The notes below the pieces were generated by a model that was not told where the DNA came from, did not search any database, and was given only the letters and a program-made list of their open reading frames with translations. This document shows, piece after piece, positions 30,901 to 42,905 of a stretch of 64,000 nucleotides of DNA (positions within the stretch are counted from its first letter, which is position 1; every line of letters begins with the position of its first letter). Origin of the DNA: Perkinsus olseni (lineage: Eukaryota > Perkinsozoa > Perkinsida > Perkinsidae); assembly GCA_013115135.1 (NCBI GenBank), contig JABANP010000072.1:1-64000 (forward strand). The letters are read 5' to 3'. A program made the position numbers and the translations under genes.

Positions 30901-33900
30901 CCATCTCTCTCAGCTATAGCACGGGAAGGGCAGGCTTTGATAAGTAACATCATAAGAAGCGCTCCTCTGGATAGTGAGCTGTACAAGACTTGGGAGGACA
31001 AGATGATGGAGGCTTTCGATCGTCTTATCACGAATGATCGATCCAATAGCTCGGTGTAAGGTTCAACAGCCTGGTGGTCGACACTGATATAACGTCATCG
31101 TCTTCGGTCAGTATCGATGATGGCTTTCTAATGAACATCACTGGTATACGCAAGCAGACTGTCGAGCGAATCCTGCAGCATCTTAGTGGCTTCCTACACG
31201 ACATACACCAACGGAAAGATCGACTCACGAAGGACCTCATACAGGATCTTCGAGTTGTAGGCCGTCGCCTGCTGCCTCCGCTCCGCCGTCGATCTCCAGT
31301 CGGACCCTAGACTAGCATTGTGTCGGTAAGGCTACGGCTACTTTCCTCAGATCTTCCGGTTGGTGGGAAGCTGTGGTGGGAAGGGGGGCGACGGGCTGAG
31401 ACTGCCTGTTATTCGTCCGATTGTGGAGGACATCGTAGAGAACCCTGAGAAGTACACCTTCAGGCCACGCCACCCGATGGGCGTCATAGACATGCTTATC
31501 GAAATACAGTCGGATCTAGTGCAGGTAATGGTGTCAGCTCGGAACCTTCTATGACTCGTCCTCATACAGGCTCTCGAAGTACGGCCGTGGACGAAAGAGA
31601 AAGAGCAATGGCTGTGGAAGATAGTCACAGCTCGACCGAAGCTTCTAACGGACAATGACCAGATCTTTCGTCTGGCCCGGAGGAGACTTCCATCGATGTT
31701 CACAAAGTAAGAGCAGCAGCACAGCCTGAGGCCGCACCTCCTCCTTAGGTTTGCCAATGGTGACCCTGCTACTGGTGGAGAGAAGGTAGGTCTGAAGCAC
31801 CATCTTTCGTGGCCGTAGGACGAGTATCCTTTGCAGTGCGAGAAGCTGCAGCCACCGCGCTGCTGTAGGGGGTTCAGTGGCGGCGTGTACCGCAAGGAGG
31901 ACTTGGACATGAGCTGGTGGACGGATGCTGAGGTTGAAGTGAGGGCCTCTGATACTGAAGCCTACCGATACGTTGCCGTGACTCGGTCTTAGGTCATTGA
32001 TCGGATGGTGGAGGAAGAGTTCAGCAATGGGAATAACAGCAAGAGGCTAAGCTATGGGACAAAGTAGGGATCCTAGGTTGAAGCGTGGCGGCTGTGAGGA
32101 TCTTGGTCAGGCATCATAAGCTACAGTCCCTCTTGCGGACCACGAAACCAGCCTACTTCGTTAAGAGTGAGTTTTGTTGTGTGCCTGCTCGGCCGCACCT
32201 CCCAGTCGACGGCGGCGGCCCTGCTGCTCAGGTATCCAGGGAAGCTTGCATACAGTAGCAGCAGGTGATAAGAAGGATGACCAACAGCAGCAGGAGGAGG
32301 ACGATGCCCTCGCGTTGATGGAGGTCGATATGAAGCTATTGTCGAGCATGGATACTGTTGATGCCGAATCAGCTAAGGTAGCAGCACCCGAAGACAGTCC
32401 TCATCGTCGCGACTTGTTCCTGCTGCCCCAGGTTTTCTTGACACCGGAGCTTCTCACCAGTGATGCTGCTCGAACAGCACCGTAAGTCTGTTATCCTTGA
32501 GTGGGATATGGCCGAAGTTTGGTATTGTAGGTTTTGTCTAAGTCGAGTAGCGTCCACCACTTTAACGGAGGATCAGTTTTTCAACGACTTTATCGGCTCA
32601 ACATTTCGCAGCGCATCTCAAACCGGAATCAAGCTGACGGTAACCCTAGCATACTACAACCAAGCAATCACTCTGAACTGCCTCCCTCCGCATACAGGTG
32701 CACAAAGAGCTATGCCGCGCTGCTGCTACTTTCGGGTCTATCGATCGTCGGCAGTATTGGTTAAAGTATAGACTATTCACCCGTGATGGTACCAGGAAGC
32801 ACGTCCACAAGGATATAGTCCAGGCCATAGGATCGGCATTCATACAGTACGAGCTCTCTGTCCGATCTCCCACAGACGAGAGAATCATGTCCTTGTGATA
32901 GTAACATGCTATGGTGTCCCGATTGGCAAGTACTGGAGGTCTGCATCGACATGACGAAGGAAGTGCCGGATGCTCTTAAGAAGTACATAGCCAGTCGGCC
33001 CGGGATCTTGCAGGACTTTTGTGATACCACTGACGCCCGTTGTCGATACATCCAGACGGTAAGGCTGCATTTATGCTGCTCGATTGACGCTCTCTGCAGG
33101 TCCTATTACCGGTTCTGGAGAATGGCCTCGGTGACCAAGACCTTGCCGATTCCTGTATTACAGCGTTGCAAACATGGTCGCAAGGGAAACCAGGGTTGGC
33201 GGAATCCGCGGACTCGGTTGTTGTGAGCACATTGAAGCATGTCCTTACTGATAAGGACTCCTCCTACTCCCTATTCTACCGGGTGGGTTTAAGTAGGGTA
33301 TGTGGCGTTGTTGTACGTCCAGGTTTGCTAGGTGACGGACTTATACTCTAGTTTCGTATCAGAGGGTAGCGAGGCTGCTTTGTCGGCGTATGTTGAGGCC
33401 TTCGACTTCCTATTGGATACCTACTGGAAGCCATCAGTAGGTCAGGCTTCTGTTGAGACGATGGAGATCTCGCTCTCACAGGTGAAGGGTGCTAAGCCGA
33501 TGAACCCGGATGATACCGAGGCACAGAAGGTTCAAGCCATCACACGAAACCTCCTCCAGGCCACCCGCACCCCATCTAAAGTTAAAAATCTCAAGAGCAC
33601 TCTCTGTCACATCGCTGATGCCCTTGAGGGGGTTGTCGGTCTCGGAAGCTTGTGGAACGATGCCAAAATGCAGTACATCCTGGCCGACAAGTCAGCGAAT
33701 GATCTAGGCGAGTTGATGCCTGCTATCAAGGAGCACTTCGACGCTGTTGAGGGCAGCAGAGAGGACCTGGTGTGGCAGTGCATCACCATCATTGCTAAGT
33801 GGTTGGGTCCTGAGTTCCCGAGAACACAAGTGCTGTCTTTGGCCTCTAGCAGTGACTACCGATTCAGGCTACTCGCTGTGCAACTGTACGATACTCGAAA

Positions 33901-34018
33901 TAGCGATGAGCGCCCTGATGCGATAAGCACCCTTTGGGAAACCCTCTGTAAGGACCCAAAACTGGCTGTTCGGGAGGAGGCATTCAGGGCTGTGACTCAT
34001 TTAAGAATGTTGTTGTGA
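27978..34018 (+). CDS. Large many-exon helical-repeat protein, unidentified
   Basis: A chain of plus-strand exons shares one style: amphipathic helices, GT-AG borders and matching phases. The start is the ATG at 27978 (MIAAAPKSFSEVESELS). Clear exons include QNIVTVTASTRVRIKAAE (28527-28760), DLADALIDAVLASYGPHL (from 28823), FLLSTGEALAVEYHAEIE (to 29283), ILSLLMEFGHSKEVIKWL (about 29784), QLRYDLIAYMWHKAVVAD (about 30138) and DVMTALRSLPIPPLCEPK. Further on are VHKELCRAAATFGSIDRR (about 32699), DWQVLEVCIDMTKEVPD (about 32922), VLLPVLENGLGDQDLADS (about 33100) and a final exon 33332-34018 rich in HEAT-like helices. Introns at 28444-28526 and 28761-28822 are well supported. I do not recognise the family; a HEAT/ARM scaffold such as a transport or chromosome-associated factor is possible. 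It may prove to be two genes, and several exons between 30,300 and 32,500 are uncertain. Confidence 0.55.
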
Positions 34019-34320
34019 TTTACCCGTACTGTGTGCTTTTTGAAAAGATTAGTTTCCTCAGTTGTATGCTTCTTGAGTTCCTGTGATGACCGTAGCTCAC
34101 CACCCAACGACACCTTCCAGCGTGCTGCGGCAGCACTGCTGCCGGCTCTGTCGACGCACTAGCGTTGCGCCTTCCATCGTACTCCAATGAGAGATCAGAG
34201 GAATTTCAAGGGTGTGCGAGTGCGCAAGACCTCTGGAAATGAGAACTGGCGTGGAGGCTCTCCGAAATTTCTGAGCGTAGCCGCTGTTCGCAGGGTTATA
34301 TAGTTTTTGTAAAATTGTTG
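34019..34320. other. Intergenic region upstream of the DnaJ gene
   Basis: No gene. A TATATAG word at 34297 lies 24 bp before the DnaJ start codon. Confidence 0.35.
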
Positions 34321-35547
34321 ATGGCCGGCGACACCTACTACTACGATGTCCTGCATGTGTCTAGGAGGGCTACGCAGGCTGAGATAAAGAAGGCGTACAA
34401 GAAGCAAGGTAATAATACCGCCACTTGGTGGGGGGATATCATACATCAATGCTGTCCAGCCTTGAAGTGGCACCCTGATAAGAACCCTAATAATCGTGAA
34501 GCTGCGGAGAGGATGTTTAAGGAGGTGCGCGGCTACGACTTACTTTGGGAGGGCTTGTCAGTACCCCTCCCCGGCCATCATGACGTTCCCACAGGTAGCG
34601 GAGGCCTATGGGGTCCTCAGTGATCCTGAGAAGAAGCAAATCTATGACACGTATGGCAAGAAGGGTCTAGAGAGAGGTAATGTTCCTACCAACGCTGCAT
34701 CCACCAATAACGCCGCCGGAGGTAATACGCTCAGCTGATTCTCAGTGCTTGATAACCATGCATACTACAGGCTATCATCAATTTGACATGAACGACGCTT
34801 TCTCGGTATTCGAGCAGTTCTTCGGGAGTCGTGACCCTTGGCAACAGTTTGAGGATCTAGTCAATGGCAACTTGCAAAGGGCTATGAGTTCCGGTCGAGG
34901 TGGCGGTGGAATGGGAAGTAATACTTGGAAGGGATGGGGACATCGGCGGGCTGGTGTCAGCACGGACGACATTGGCCTTCATGGTATGATGCTTAGTGTC
35001 CGTATTCAACGACCCTTTCTTCACACAAGGCTTCGGCAGTCGGAGTTCATCCAGGAGGACCAACTATGCTAATATTGGCAGCAGTGCTAGCTCTGGTACC
35101 TTCGCCAGGTCGTCTACCTGGAGCTCGGGTGGGAACATGAGCTCTGGAATGAGTCAGAGTGAGTCGGGGCTCGGGAGCCATGAGCTTTTCCTATCGTTCG
35201 CCTAAGGTACATCGACGACTACTCGGACCGTTAATGGTCATACGGTGACAGTGACTGATAAAGTAGGTTACAGCACCATCTTCAATTGTCGTTTATTACG
35301 TGGATCCTCTCAGCAAATACGCCATCCAGACGGCAGGATACAGAGGACTGTCACTGAGAAGAGATACGACCCTCGGACTGGACAGGTAGGTGTGGTGATC
35401 ACGTCCTCCCTGGATGCGCCTCGAGTTCCTCTCTTCATGCGTCATTTCCATTGTCAGACTGAGGAGCGTTTGATAGATAATCCCGCTGATAGTGGAGGCA
35501 TGTCTAGGACCCAACGGTCTACGACCAATCGTCTAGCTTATGCATGA
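34321..35547 (+). CDS. DnaJ (HSP40) co-chaperone, DNAJB6-like, eight exons
   Basis: J-domain proteins stimulate the ATPase of HSP70 and hand over unfolded clients. Exons: 34321-34408, 34460-34524, 34595-34676, 34771-34953, 34997-35158, 35207-35262, 35314-35385 and 35458-35547. The J domain reads [20 protein letters not shown], then WHPDKNPNN (the HPD catalytic motif), then [18 protein letters not shown], with exon joins falling at consistent phases. After it come a G/F/S-rich region ([19 protein letters not shown]) and a C-terminal [12 protein letters not shown] block like the S-T-S...VNGR segment of the DNAJB6/B2 class. The donor of intron 4 could alternatively be at 34918. The last intron (72 nt) has no stop and could be retained. 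No zinc-finger CxxCxGxG repeats, so it is not a type I DnaJ. Confidence 0.9.
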
Positions 35548-35938
35548 GCTACGCATGAACCTCATCGCTCCTCGTAGTAGTGACGCCATCTTTCATCGCT
35601 TGTTCACACCCGAGGGGCCTTGATATGCTCGGTGATGCTTGTCCATCGTCCTGGTCTAGACTGCCTCTTCCTACAAGCCTTCAGGAGCAGGATATCTTTT
35701 CGTATTTCGACCTTCCTCATCAAGGACAGTATCCACTATACTTCATCCCAAACACCTTTTTGAAGTGATTAGTAAACACCATACACGTTATATTGCCGCG
35801 ACACTGTTGTTTTGCCTGCTACGGTTATGCTGAGTTATACTTCTTGTTCATATCTCATCTGTGCAGCTTAAGATAACATGATACCTGCTGGTTGCGTTCA
35901 TTATTGTATGCTTACACGGGGTAGCGGGCACCAGTTTC
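35548..35938. other. Convergent intergenic region
   Basis: Lies between the DnaJ stop and the stop of the next minus-strand gene. No feature recognised. Confidence 0.35.
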
Positions 35939-36285
35939 CTACAAGGACTCTACGGCTGACGTGTTCGCAGCACTGATGTCTCGGCTGATCTCGGCGAGGC
36001 TCAACGGACCGATCGAGGCTCTGTAGGGGTGCTCGAAGATCACAGGCCTTGTCGGATAGACGAGCGGTACGCTATCGAGGACTAAGAGGTTGTCGAGGTA
36101 GTTCAGCATGAGCTGCTGAACGCTACAGCCGAGTTTAATAGCCGTCCTCTGACCTCAGTCAGAGGCTCGTCATTGAGATCGTCGTCTAGGATACTGTAAC
36201 GTATCGTATTCACAACAGCGATATGCACCGTGGCTGTGTGGATTGGGATGCTCCTCACACTCCGAGCAGTGCAGGGTACATCTAA
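35939..36285 (-). CDS. 3' exons of an unidentified minus-strand gene
   Basis: Two exons read well: 36154-36285 (IPIHTATVHIAVVNTIRYSI then LDDDLNDEPLTE) and 35939-36115 (QLMLNYLDNLLVLDSVPLVY, then IFEHPYRASIGPLSLAEI), joined by a 38-nt GT-AG intron (36116-36153) at phase 0 and ending with TAG. The upstream exon appears to start at an acceptor (CCCTAG) at 36286; I could not find the 5' part. Family not recognised. Confidence 0.5.
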
Positions 36286-36535
36286 CTAGGGCCTAGTTAC
36301 TAGGTCTTTCTACTCAGCCATACCACAGTTACCATGACGGTCTTCCTCGGTTATGTTGACCAATTGACAAGCTACTCAACATCTCTATTTGCTTTGAGTA
36401 AACGTAAGTTGTTACACTGGCTCGACCATGCGCAGCCAGTGATCAAGCTATGCTGCCCAACGGCAGATGAGCTTGAATTGAGGTCAATAAGTACTGCTTG
36501 TGCCGAAAGCTGAGCTCGAAACGAATATTAGCATC
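36286..36535. other. Short region with no assigned exon
   Basis: Upstream of the partial minus-strand gene; its missing 5' exons may lie here, but no open frame is convincing. Confidence 0.3.
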
Positions 36536-36967
36536 TCAACGTTGCCAGCACGCCATCGACAAGAGAGATATCTGCGGCGCCGCCGACTTCTTGAAATAAA
36601 CTATGGTGAAAGAATCTTTACCCTCGAACTGCACAGGCAACATGAGAGAACCTTGGTTCCAATACAGTCGTATAAGGCCAACATGATCCGTCACGTTCTT
36701 CGGTATACTCTTCCCTGCGTCTTGGGGGATATGGACCCAACATAGCTTGCCTGATGTCTCGTTCTTCTCCATCTTATAGGGAACATGGTCAACACCGTAG
36801 GGTGTGCCAGCGTAGGTCCAGTTCATATCAAAATGGCTTGAAGTGAAGTTGAAGTAGCCACTCAGCTTGGGAGGGCCGCTGGCCTTATCGTAGATGCCGA
36901 CAAGGGGCTCACAAGGCGCCGAGTCAGCAGCTACGGTGATGCATGAAATGATGTAACCGAGTCTCAT
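36536..36967 (-). CDS. Small secreted protein, family member 1
   Basis: 143 residues from ATG 36967 with a signal peptide (MRLGYIISCITVAADSA). The mature part shows the family pattern: PCEPL, SGPPKLSGYFNFTSSHFDMN, WTYAGTPY, then IPQ...PKNV..HVGL and FEGKDSF..VYFKK. It has an N-F-T glycosylation sequon. Four copies occur at 36.5-43.3 kb, all on the minus strand. No known function; single-exon genes with one conserved domain. This copy has a longer C-terminal tail than the others. Confidence 0.75.
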   Translation of the reverse strand: MRLGYIISCITVAADSAPCEPLVGIYDKASGPPKLSGYFNFTSSHFDMNWTYAGTPYGVDHVPYKMEKNETSGKLCWVHIPQDAGKSIPKNVTDHVGLIRLYWNQGSLMLPVQFEGKDSFTIVYFKKSAAPQISLLSMACWQR

Positions 36968-37929
36968 GCAGGAATCAAATGCCTTTGAGGCAAGGCTGAA
37001 ACAATGATCGTTCTCTCATCCACAATGGGGTTTCCGACAGATGCACACGAGCGCCCTTGCTCGGCTAGAGCACACTTTGACGTGATAGTGTTGCCACCAG
37101 ACGCGATTCTTCGTATATCAATCATACTGGTCGTCAGGCGGTGACTGCTCTGTTTCATATCCCCACGACAAAACTTTGACGATAAGAGGTATCGCTCACT
37201 GTGAGTCTCCGTCCCACGCGCTCACAGGGCTGCGCATGCGTACATGAATGTGTTCCATGCCCGCCTGCCTCGCCATTACAGGGTCAGTTCCTCGTAGTAA
37301 GCCTCGACTCGTGGTCCTCGTATTCTCTGTTCCCAGTTTGCTGCGAAGTCCCAGTGGACATCTGGTGGGCTAATCTTGCTACCTATTCGAACTCTCGTGA
37401 GGGTCCAGAAGCAGCACAACTTGCGCTGCACATGTCTCCCGACTCGGGAGTCCCGAGTGGTCCGAGTCGAAACCCCGATGAGCTCGATTAAGAGTCTTCA
37501 TCGAATACACCCTCCCTCAGTTTTTACTAGAGTCTGGCCGTGTTTAACGCTCGCTCCTCGCCCGCCGGGACTACCAGTCCCCAACCCTTCTCGCTCAAAC
37601 CCGGCTGGCTAGACCTCCACTTCTGCCTCATGCAAACTAGAATCCGCCGTGCACCGCCTCTCATAAGCTCCCCCATCGCGACACATTTGTAGCTTGGATG
37701 AGTGCCATTACGACCTGACATCCCTTCCCAGTCACTCCAGGGTATGGTGTTAGCATGACCTCGCCGCCCCCGCCTGGTCTAACTGGCATCGTTCGTGTCC
37801 TAATAAGTCTATGCGCGTGATGTCCGCGTGAAAAATCCCTCTGAGGATACCTGTCTCAGATGCCCGTGGAAATGCTGCCGTACGTTGAGTTCACAGTGCG
37901 AAGGGTGACGCTTACGGTCGGGATGATAC
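36968..37929. other. No gene recognised
   Basis: Short frames on both strands without motif. A 64-codon minus frame (36964-37158) sits directly upstream of the secreted gene and starts with ATG, but shows nothing recognisable. Confidence 0.35.
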
Positions 37930-39443
37930 ATGCTGGTTGAGTTCATCATAACATGCCGACACATGAGGGAGAGTGAAGCTTTTGAGAGGACACACACGTC
38001 CCTTTTAGTGGATTTGGATCCCTACAGGAAGAGGATTATGGGCAACTTCCAGCAACGATACCCGTGCTGTTTGGAACGGGACGTATTAGGCCGTTCGCTA
38101 CGCAGAGGTCCTCGAGGTTCAAGGCTCGAGTCGGATGAACAAAGGTAACGCGGCGATCAGTGGTCTACATCGTTCCGTGATATGCTAATCTCCGTCGAGC
38201 TTGATAGCCATCCGCTCTGAAGGTACAACGAGGCAGCGGCGAAGGAGGACGTCCCTGGTCTTGTAACGTTACTCAAGTCTAATGCCGCATACACAGTGGC
38301 TGATGATGCTGAGCCCCATTCCTGGGCCGAGAGTCCACAGAGTATAGGGAGCCTCGCTGGTGCGTAATGGGCTCATGAATTGTGATGTCGCGCGTATTCT
38401 TCACGTCCGCTGTGGCTCTACGAAGAGGGAGAAAAAACTGTAGGGCGGAGAAACGTGTGGTTTTGATCTTGAGTGGCTCCTGCTTCACATGATGCTGCCC
38501 GCTCAGCAGGCAGCCTGGCCTAGGAAGTCACGTCGTAAACGATGTAGCCTATCTAATGTTGGATAATCCACTCAGCTTCCCGGCTGGCTGTTATCATAGC
38601 GCACGCAGAGTCGGAGCAGGATGCCAAGAGGCTCCGTGACGAGGTCCGAGACGCCGGGGGGATCACTGAACTCACATCCATCTTGAGGTAACACCAGAAG
38701 AAAAGAGATCTGCATTCCATCTTGTGCGAGCTGGAGCCGAGAAGGACAAGAGTAGCTAGCAGAACTTTTCTTCGATCGGAAATTCAGCTACACTTCCCTA
38801 TTCGACCGACCGTTTATTGCCTAAGGCACGCTGATGAGCCTACAGACAGAGTTCACTGCGCCCTTGTAGCCCTCAGCTTCCTCAGCGTGGACTCGGAGGA
38901 AAACTGTCGACAAATGCACAAAGTAATCAATCCGTCTGAGTGGTGTTGAACTTTCTTCACACCCTCCGATGGTCGCGTTGCCCCTATTGCCGGTTCGTGC
39001 TGCCAGGACCACCTCCTAGCCTCTTTGGTACCCCTCCTAACGTCGCCCATCCCGGGCCTGCGGACTACGGCTCTGACTACTGCTGCTAACATATTCAAAC
39101 TCAGTTCTAGGTAATCTATCCGTCTCGCATCAATACAGGGAGTCCTCGCCTGTTGTTCTGGGTTTGCTTGTCAGGATCCGATCGGAGTTCGTAGATCGCG
39201 GAGGCCTCACTGCTCTTATACAACACCTCGAGATCGCACCGAACAAGAGAGATACTTCGAACTTCGGTTAGTTCTGTGACTCGGACTTCTGGCGGGAGTG
39301 TTCATTCTCCCGCAGATGCTGAGCTAGAAACAGTCTACGCTTTGAGTGATCTTCTCGAGGGAGATGAACCCGAAACTATAAACTCAGAAGTTGCCGAGCA
39401 AGCTATCCGCGAAGGTGCCACGGTTTTTTCTTCAGCCGTTTGA
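37930..39443 (+). CDS. Armadillo-like repeat protein, fragmentary gene model
   Basis: Several plus-strand exons look like armadillo repeats: YNEAAAKEDVPGLVTLLKS (about 38223-38340), IAHAESEQDAKRLRDEV followed by GGITELTSILR (about 38590-38691, donor GTAACA), HCALVALSFLSVDSEENC (about 38852-38925, donor GTAATC), EFVDRGGLTALIQHLE (about 39187-39240), and ELETVYALSDLLEGDEPE (39316-39443, stop TGA). The G-G-(I/L)-x-x-L-(T/I)-x-x-L pattern is typical of ARM helices. The 5' exon (37930-38146, MLVEFIITCRHMRESEAF) is uncertain. ARM proteins are usually binding scaffolds; the partner cannot be named. Confidence 0.5.
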
Positions 39444-40143
39444 GTGCACTCCTCACCGGGTGCAGTCAGTGCAAGGTCACTAGCATCGCGGATTCGCCCT
39501 GGTCAGGTGTCATCCCCCGACTAGCATCTATGGCAGAAGGATGCTCCGATTCCGACCTCAAACCATGAGATTGAAGAGCTCCTCCGAAGACTCCGTTCCA
39601 CCGCGTCGGTTGCATGAGAGGAAGTAGTCGGCTACTGGAAGTAGATTCGGGGTGTTGCAAGGTTAAATCTCGAGTTGCGTTCTGAGTTGTGTTGAACCGC
39701 GTTTGTGATCAAAGGCCGAGCCAACGCCTAGCCAACCCACAAGCGGCTCTTGATTTGCGAGCAGCTACTTCCTGATGTGCGCAGCAGTTGCACATCCCGA
39801 TGACGCACTCGGTGCGAGGTCGCGTACAGGAATCAACCCGGCGGTAAAGTTCACCGGCTCTGCCGATATAACCATCGGTAACTAGGCCGTCACGATATAC
39901 CATTGAACGGACTCATTCAATGAATACGGGGTAGACTGGTGAGCCTCCCTGCCATGGGGCTCGATCCGTCTTCCTTGCTACCAATTAACGGAATACTCAA
40001 CATTCAAAGTTGTAAACGATGAGCGCCAAAGACAGCAATCCGTCACTGATGATCTGGTCATACGAGAAAGAGGGTGATAGGTTGGGATGAAAAAATAATG
40101 TGGGGTTATACCAGCAGAGGATGACGGCACGGGGGATGCCACT
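39444..40143. other. No gene recognised
   Basis: Intergenic between the armadillo-like gene and the second secreted-family copy. Open frames are short and without motif. Confidence 0.35.
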
Positions 40144-40537
40144 TCACTGCGTTGTCGGCTTCTTGAATGTTACAGGGGACACGGGCTGACCCTTGAATTT
40201 TGTGAGTAAATGCAGTGAACCTTCATAAAAGTAAAGTCGTGGGAGTCCCACATCTTCCCTCACAAGCTTGGGCATCCTGTAGATGACGCGTCTGGGAATC
40301 TGGGCCAAGCATAACTGCTTAGATACGTACTTCTCCACCATCCTATAAGGGATATCCTTAACACGATAGGCCGTTTCAGCGTAGGTCCAGTTCATGTCAA
40401 AATGACTTGAAGTGAAGTTGAAGTAACCGGTCAGCTCTGAGGGGCCGCTGTCCTTCACGAAAATACCGTCGAGGGGGTTGCAAAGGGGTACTCCAGCAAC
40501 ACCAGTGACGAAGAAGATGGAAGAAAAGGAGACGCAT
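40144..40537 (-). pseudogene. Small secreted protein, family member 2, frameshift after start
   Basis: The body matches the family closely (PLDGIFVKDSGPSELTGYF, FDMNWTYAETAY, FKGQPVSPVTFKK). The family start codon is present at 40537 (ATGCGTCTCC), but an extra T in the following T-run throws the signal peptide out of frame; removing it restores an MRLLSSIFFVTGVAG-like leader. The reading frame of the mature part is open upstream to 40806 but has no leader there. Either a young pseudogene or a sequence error. Confidence 0.7.
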
Positions 40538-41510
40538 GGGTACGATGAATGTGAGGTTGTTGACTGAGCACCAAATGCCAAGGAAGGAGAGAAGTTCCAG
40601 CTACCTTGTCTGATGTGGAAGAGGTTCAATTGCTCAAGCAGTGCATTTCTTGCTGAGACGCGGTGACACGGAGATACACGTGTGTTCCGTGACGTCGGTA
40701 ACCTCGTGATGCCGCGCTTCGGATAGGGGTTGGAGGAAACAAAGCCGAATATATCTTCGAAGCTTCTCTTGGAGCACGCCTCCCATTGCGACCCATAATG
40801 ACCCAACTGAGAAACTCAAGGTTGGATAAAGCCAACAGTGCCGATGTCGCCATTTACACCTTGCTCGAGGGGAGACAAGGCACTTGTTCATACCGCGTGC
40901 GTTATCTATGAGTTCACTTCAGCCTACGTCTTTCAGACGACGAGTGCGATCTCCTGTAGCAGTCAGCTCACCGTCACTCAGAAACGCAGCGGATTACATG
41001 AATAGCGCGGTGTGCGCAGCAGACGTGTAAGGAGCCACTAATGTGAAAACTATCTCAAATACGCAAAGCGAATCCGGTCAGATCAACCGAATCTTCGGGA
41101 AAGCAGCCCAGCCTTCACAGCGACTTAGTTCACCAGATGGGAAACAGGTTCGGCGGATTGTTCATATCACTGCCAGCTTGGCAGTGCCAGGAAGTCAGCG
41201 CGGACCGCCTGCTCTACCTGTATAGGAGATTCTCTTTAACTCAGGCTCAAGAGAATCGTTCACATTACTGTCATTAGAGGGGAGGTATCATTAAGACACT
41301 ACCTCGGTCTCTCAAGGTGCCCCTACCGAGCTCCATGGGTTGCCCAGCATTTCGATACCGAATTTACTAAAGACTCAATAGTTATACCGGTATGATTAAT
41401 GAGCTCGCTATGTACCGTCACTGTTGGTCCATCGAGAAAAGGGCTCGGTCATTCAGCTGTCACCGAAAAAGTCCTTATCCGAGGGACTGTGGCGAAAACG
41501 AAGTGAGCGC
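40538..41510. other. No gene recognised
   Basis: Contains the open extension of the previous frame and short unassigned frames. Nothing else seen. Confidence 0.35.
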
Positions 41511-41906
41511 CTACTGCGCCCCCTGCTTCTTGAAGGTAACAGGCTTCAAAGACTCGAACCCATCAAACTCTGTGGTAAAGTGTAACATGCCTTCGTAAAG
41601 AAAAACTAAGCGGAGCCCGACATCCTCCCTCACATTCTTCGGCATTTTCTCGAGCACACTCTCGGCGATGTCAAGCTCGCATCCCTGTCCAGCGTCCTGT
41701 ACATCCACCATACTATAGGGGATGTTCTCAACACGGTACGGGCTACCGGCGTAGTTCAAGTTCATGTCGAAGTGAGTTCTAGTGAACTTGAAGGAACCAG
41801 TCAGCTTCGAAGGACCACTGTTCTTGACAAATATGCCGTCGAGGGGCTCGCAAGGGGCCGCCTGAGTAGCTCTAATGAAGAAGATGATGGACAGGAGAGA
41901 ACGCAT
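41511..41906 (-). CDS. Small secreted protein, family member 3
   Basis: 131 residues with an intact leader (MRSLLSIIFFIRATQAA), followed by PCEPLDGIFVKNSGPSKLTG, FDMNLNYAGSPYRV, MPKNVREDVGLRLVFLYEG and a final VTFKKQGAQ. Intact and single exon. The leader, the PCEPL start and the F-x-x-x-x-F-D-M-N core are shared with members 1, 2 and 4. Likely secreted; function unknown. Confidence 0.82.
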   Translation of the reverse strand: MRSLLSIIFFIRATQAAPCEPLDGIFVKNSGPSKLTGSFKFTRTHFDMNLNYAGSPYRVENIPYSMVDVQDAGQGCELDIAESVLEKMPKNVREDVGLRLVFLYEGMLHFTTEFDGFESLKPVTFKKQGAQ

Positions 41907-42558
41907 TCAGATGGTAAATGCCTGTATGAGATCATGGCCATGTGAATCCAGAATATTCCTCCTCCCAGGTGGGGAAGGATATTGAAGTTCTCCGCGAGGG
42001 GCTTCTCTAATTCCTCGCACTCACTGAGAGGGCAATCCTGCTGCGGTTCACTTCATGGCGTGACGTGACGAGGAGGTGCCCGCGCGTGACGCGTTGATAC
42101 CCCACATCGCCACCGGCCCGGAGGTGGAGGCAGGCCGTCGCCCCGCAGCAACGTCGCCACCACTTTCCGATATCTGCCGCGGATCTCCGAGTATCTTCTG
42201 AAACAGGCCCGGCTCAGCCGGGCTGGCTGAGTGGGTGTGCGCTGAAGGGTTCTCCTCGAGAATGCCAGACTGCGGTTCACAAGCACGCTTTCGAGGGGAA
42301 TCGACTGCGCGCGCGTGCGATGGGCAACACAGACTCATGATAGGATGAATCTCGGCCTGCAGTGAATTGATGCAAATTGGTCCAGCTAGGGCCCCTCGAA
42401 TGCGATGCTTGCGTTGGCTCAGTCTTCCACCGTTGTCCCCATTGGCAACACAGGGAGTGTCACCGGCGTGCTGCGAAAGAGCCCATCCTATACCAGAGCT
42501 CCTCATAACCAAAAGCTAACACCATATTTCATAGCGGACAGTATCAGTGGCTGATGAT
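41907..42558. other. No gene recognised
   Basis: Long GC-rich open frames on the minus strand (42048-42512) show no motif. This is upstream sequence of family member 3. Confidence 0.35.
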
Positions 42559-42559
42559 C

Positions 42560-42665
42560 AGTCCCGCATGGATCTCTCTCGGATAAGGCGGAGAGTTTCT
42601 TCAAGGTCGAGAAACTCCGGTCTCAAGCTACCCACAGAGTTGTCGTTCATCCGCAGCTTGACAAG
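42560..42665 (-). pseudogene. Relic of a PPP1R7 (SDS22) exon
   Basis: The minus strand reads LVKLRMNDNSVGSL and then LEETLRL, close in sequence and DNA to the PPP1R7 exon around 45,500-45,640 (VELWMNDNSVENL and EALKKLP). Shared DNA words include GGATGAACGA and AACTCTGTGG. The rest of the gene is absent here. It looks like a partial duplicate carried into the secreted-gene cluster. Confidence 0.6.
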
Positions 42666-42905
42666 AGAGAAAGGTCGCGGTGGTATGATGAGTATAGCGC
42701 GGTCAACTAGGAGCCAGGAGTTCAGAAGCGGCCTTGCCGACTCTATTGATAAAGCACCCAACATCAATTGTTTGAATGATAAGCTGTTTATAAACTTTGA
42801 TAATATGGACCGATGCTTAGCACAAACCACAGCAACGCGGGGTTCCTATGTGGACATTAACATAGGACGAACCGTGATCACGAGTTTGCCATGATCACCA
42901 TGACC

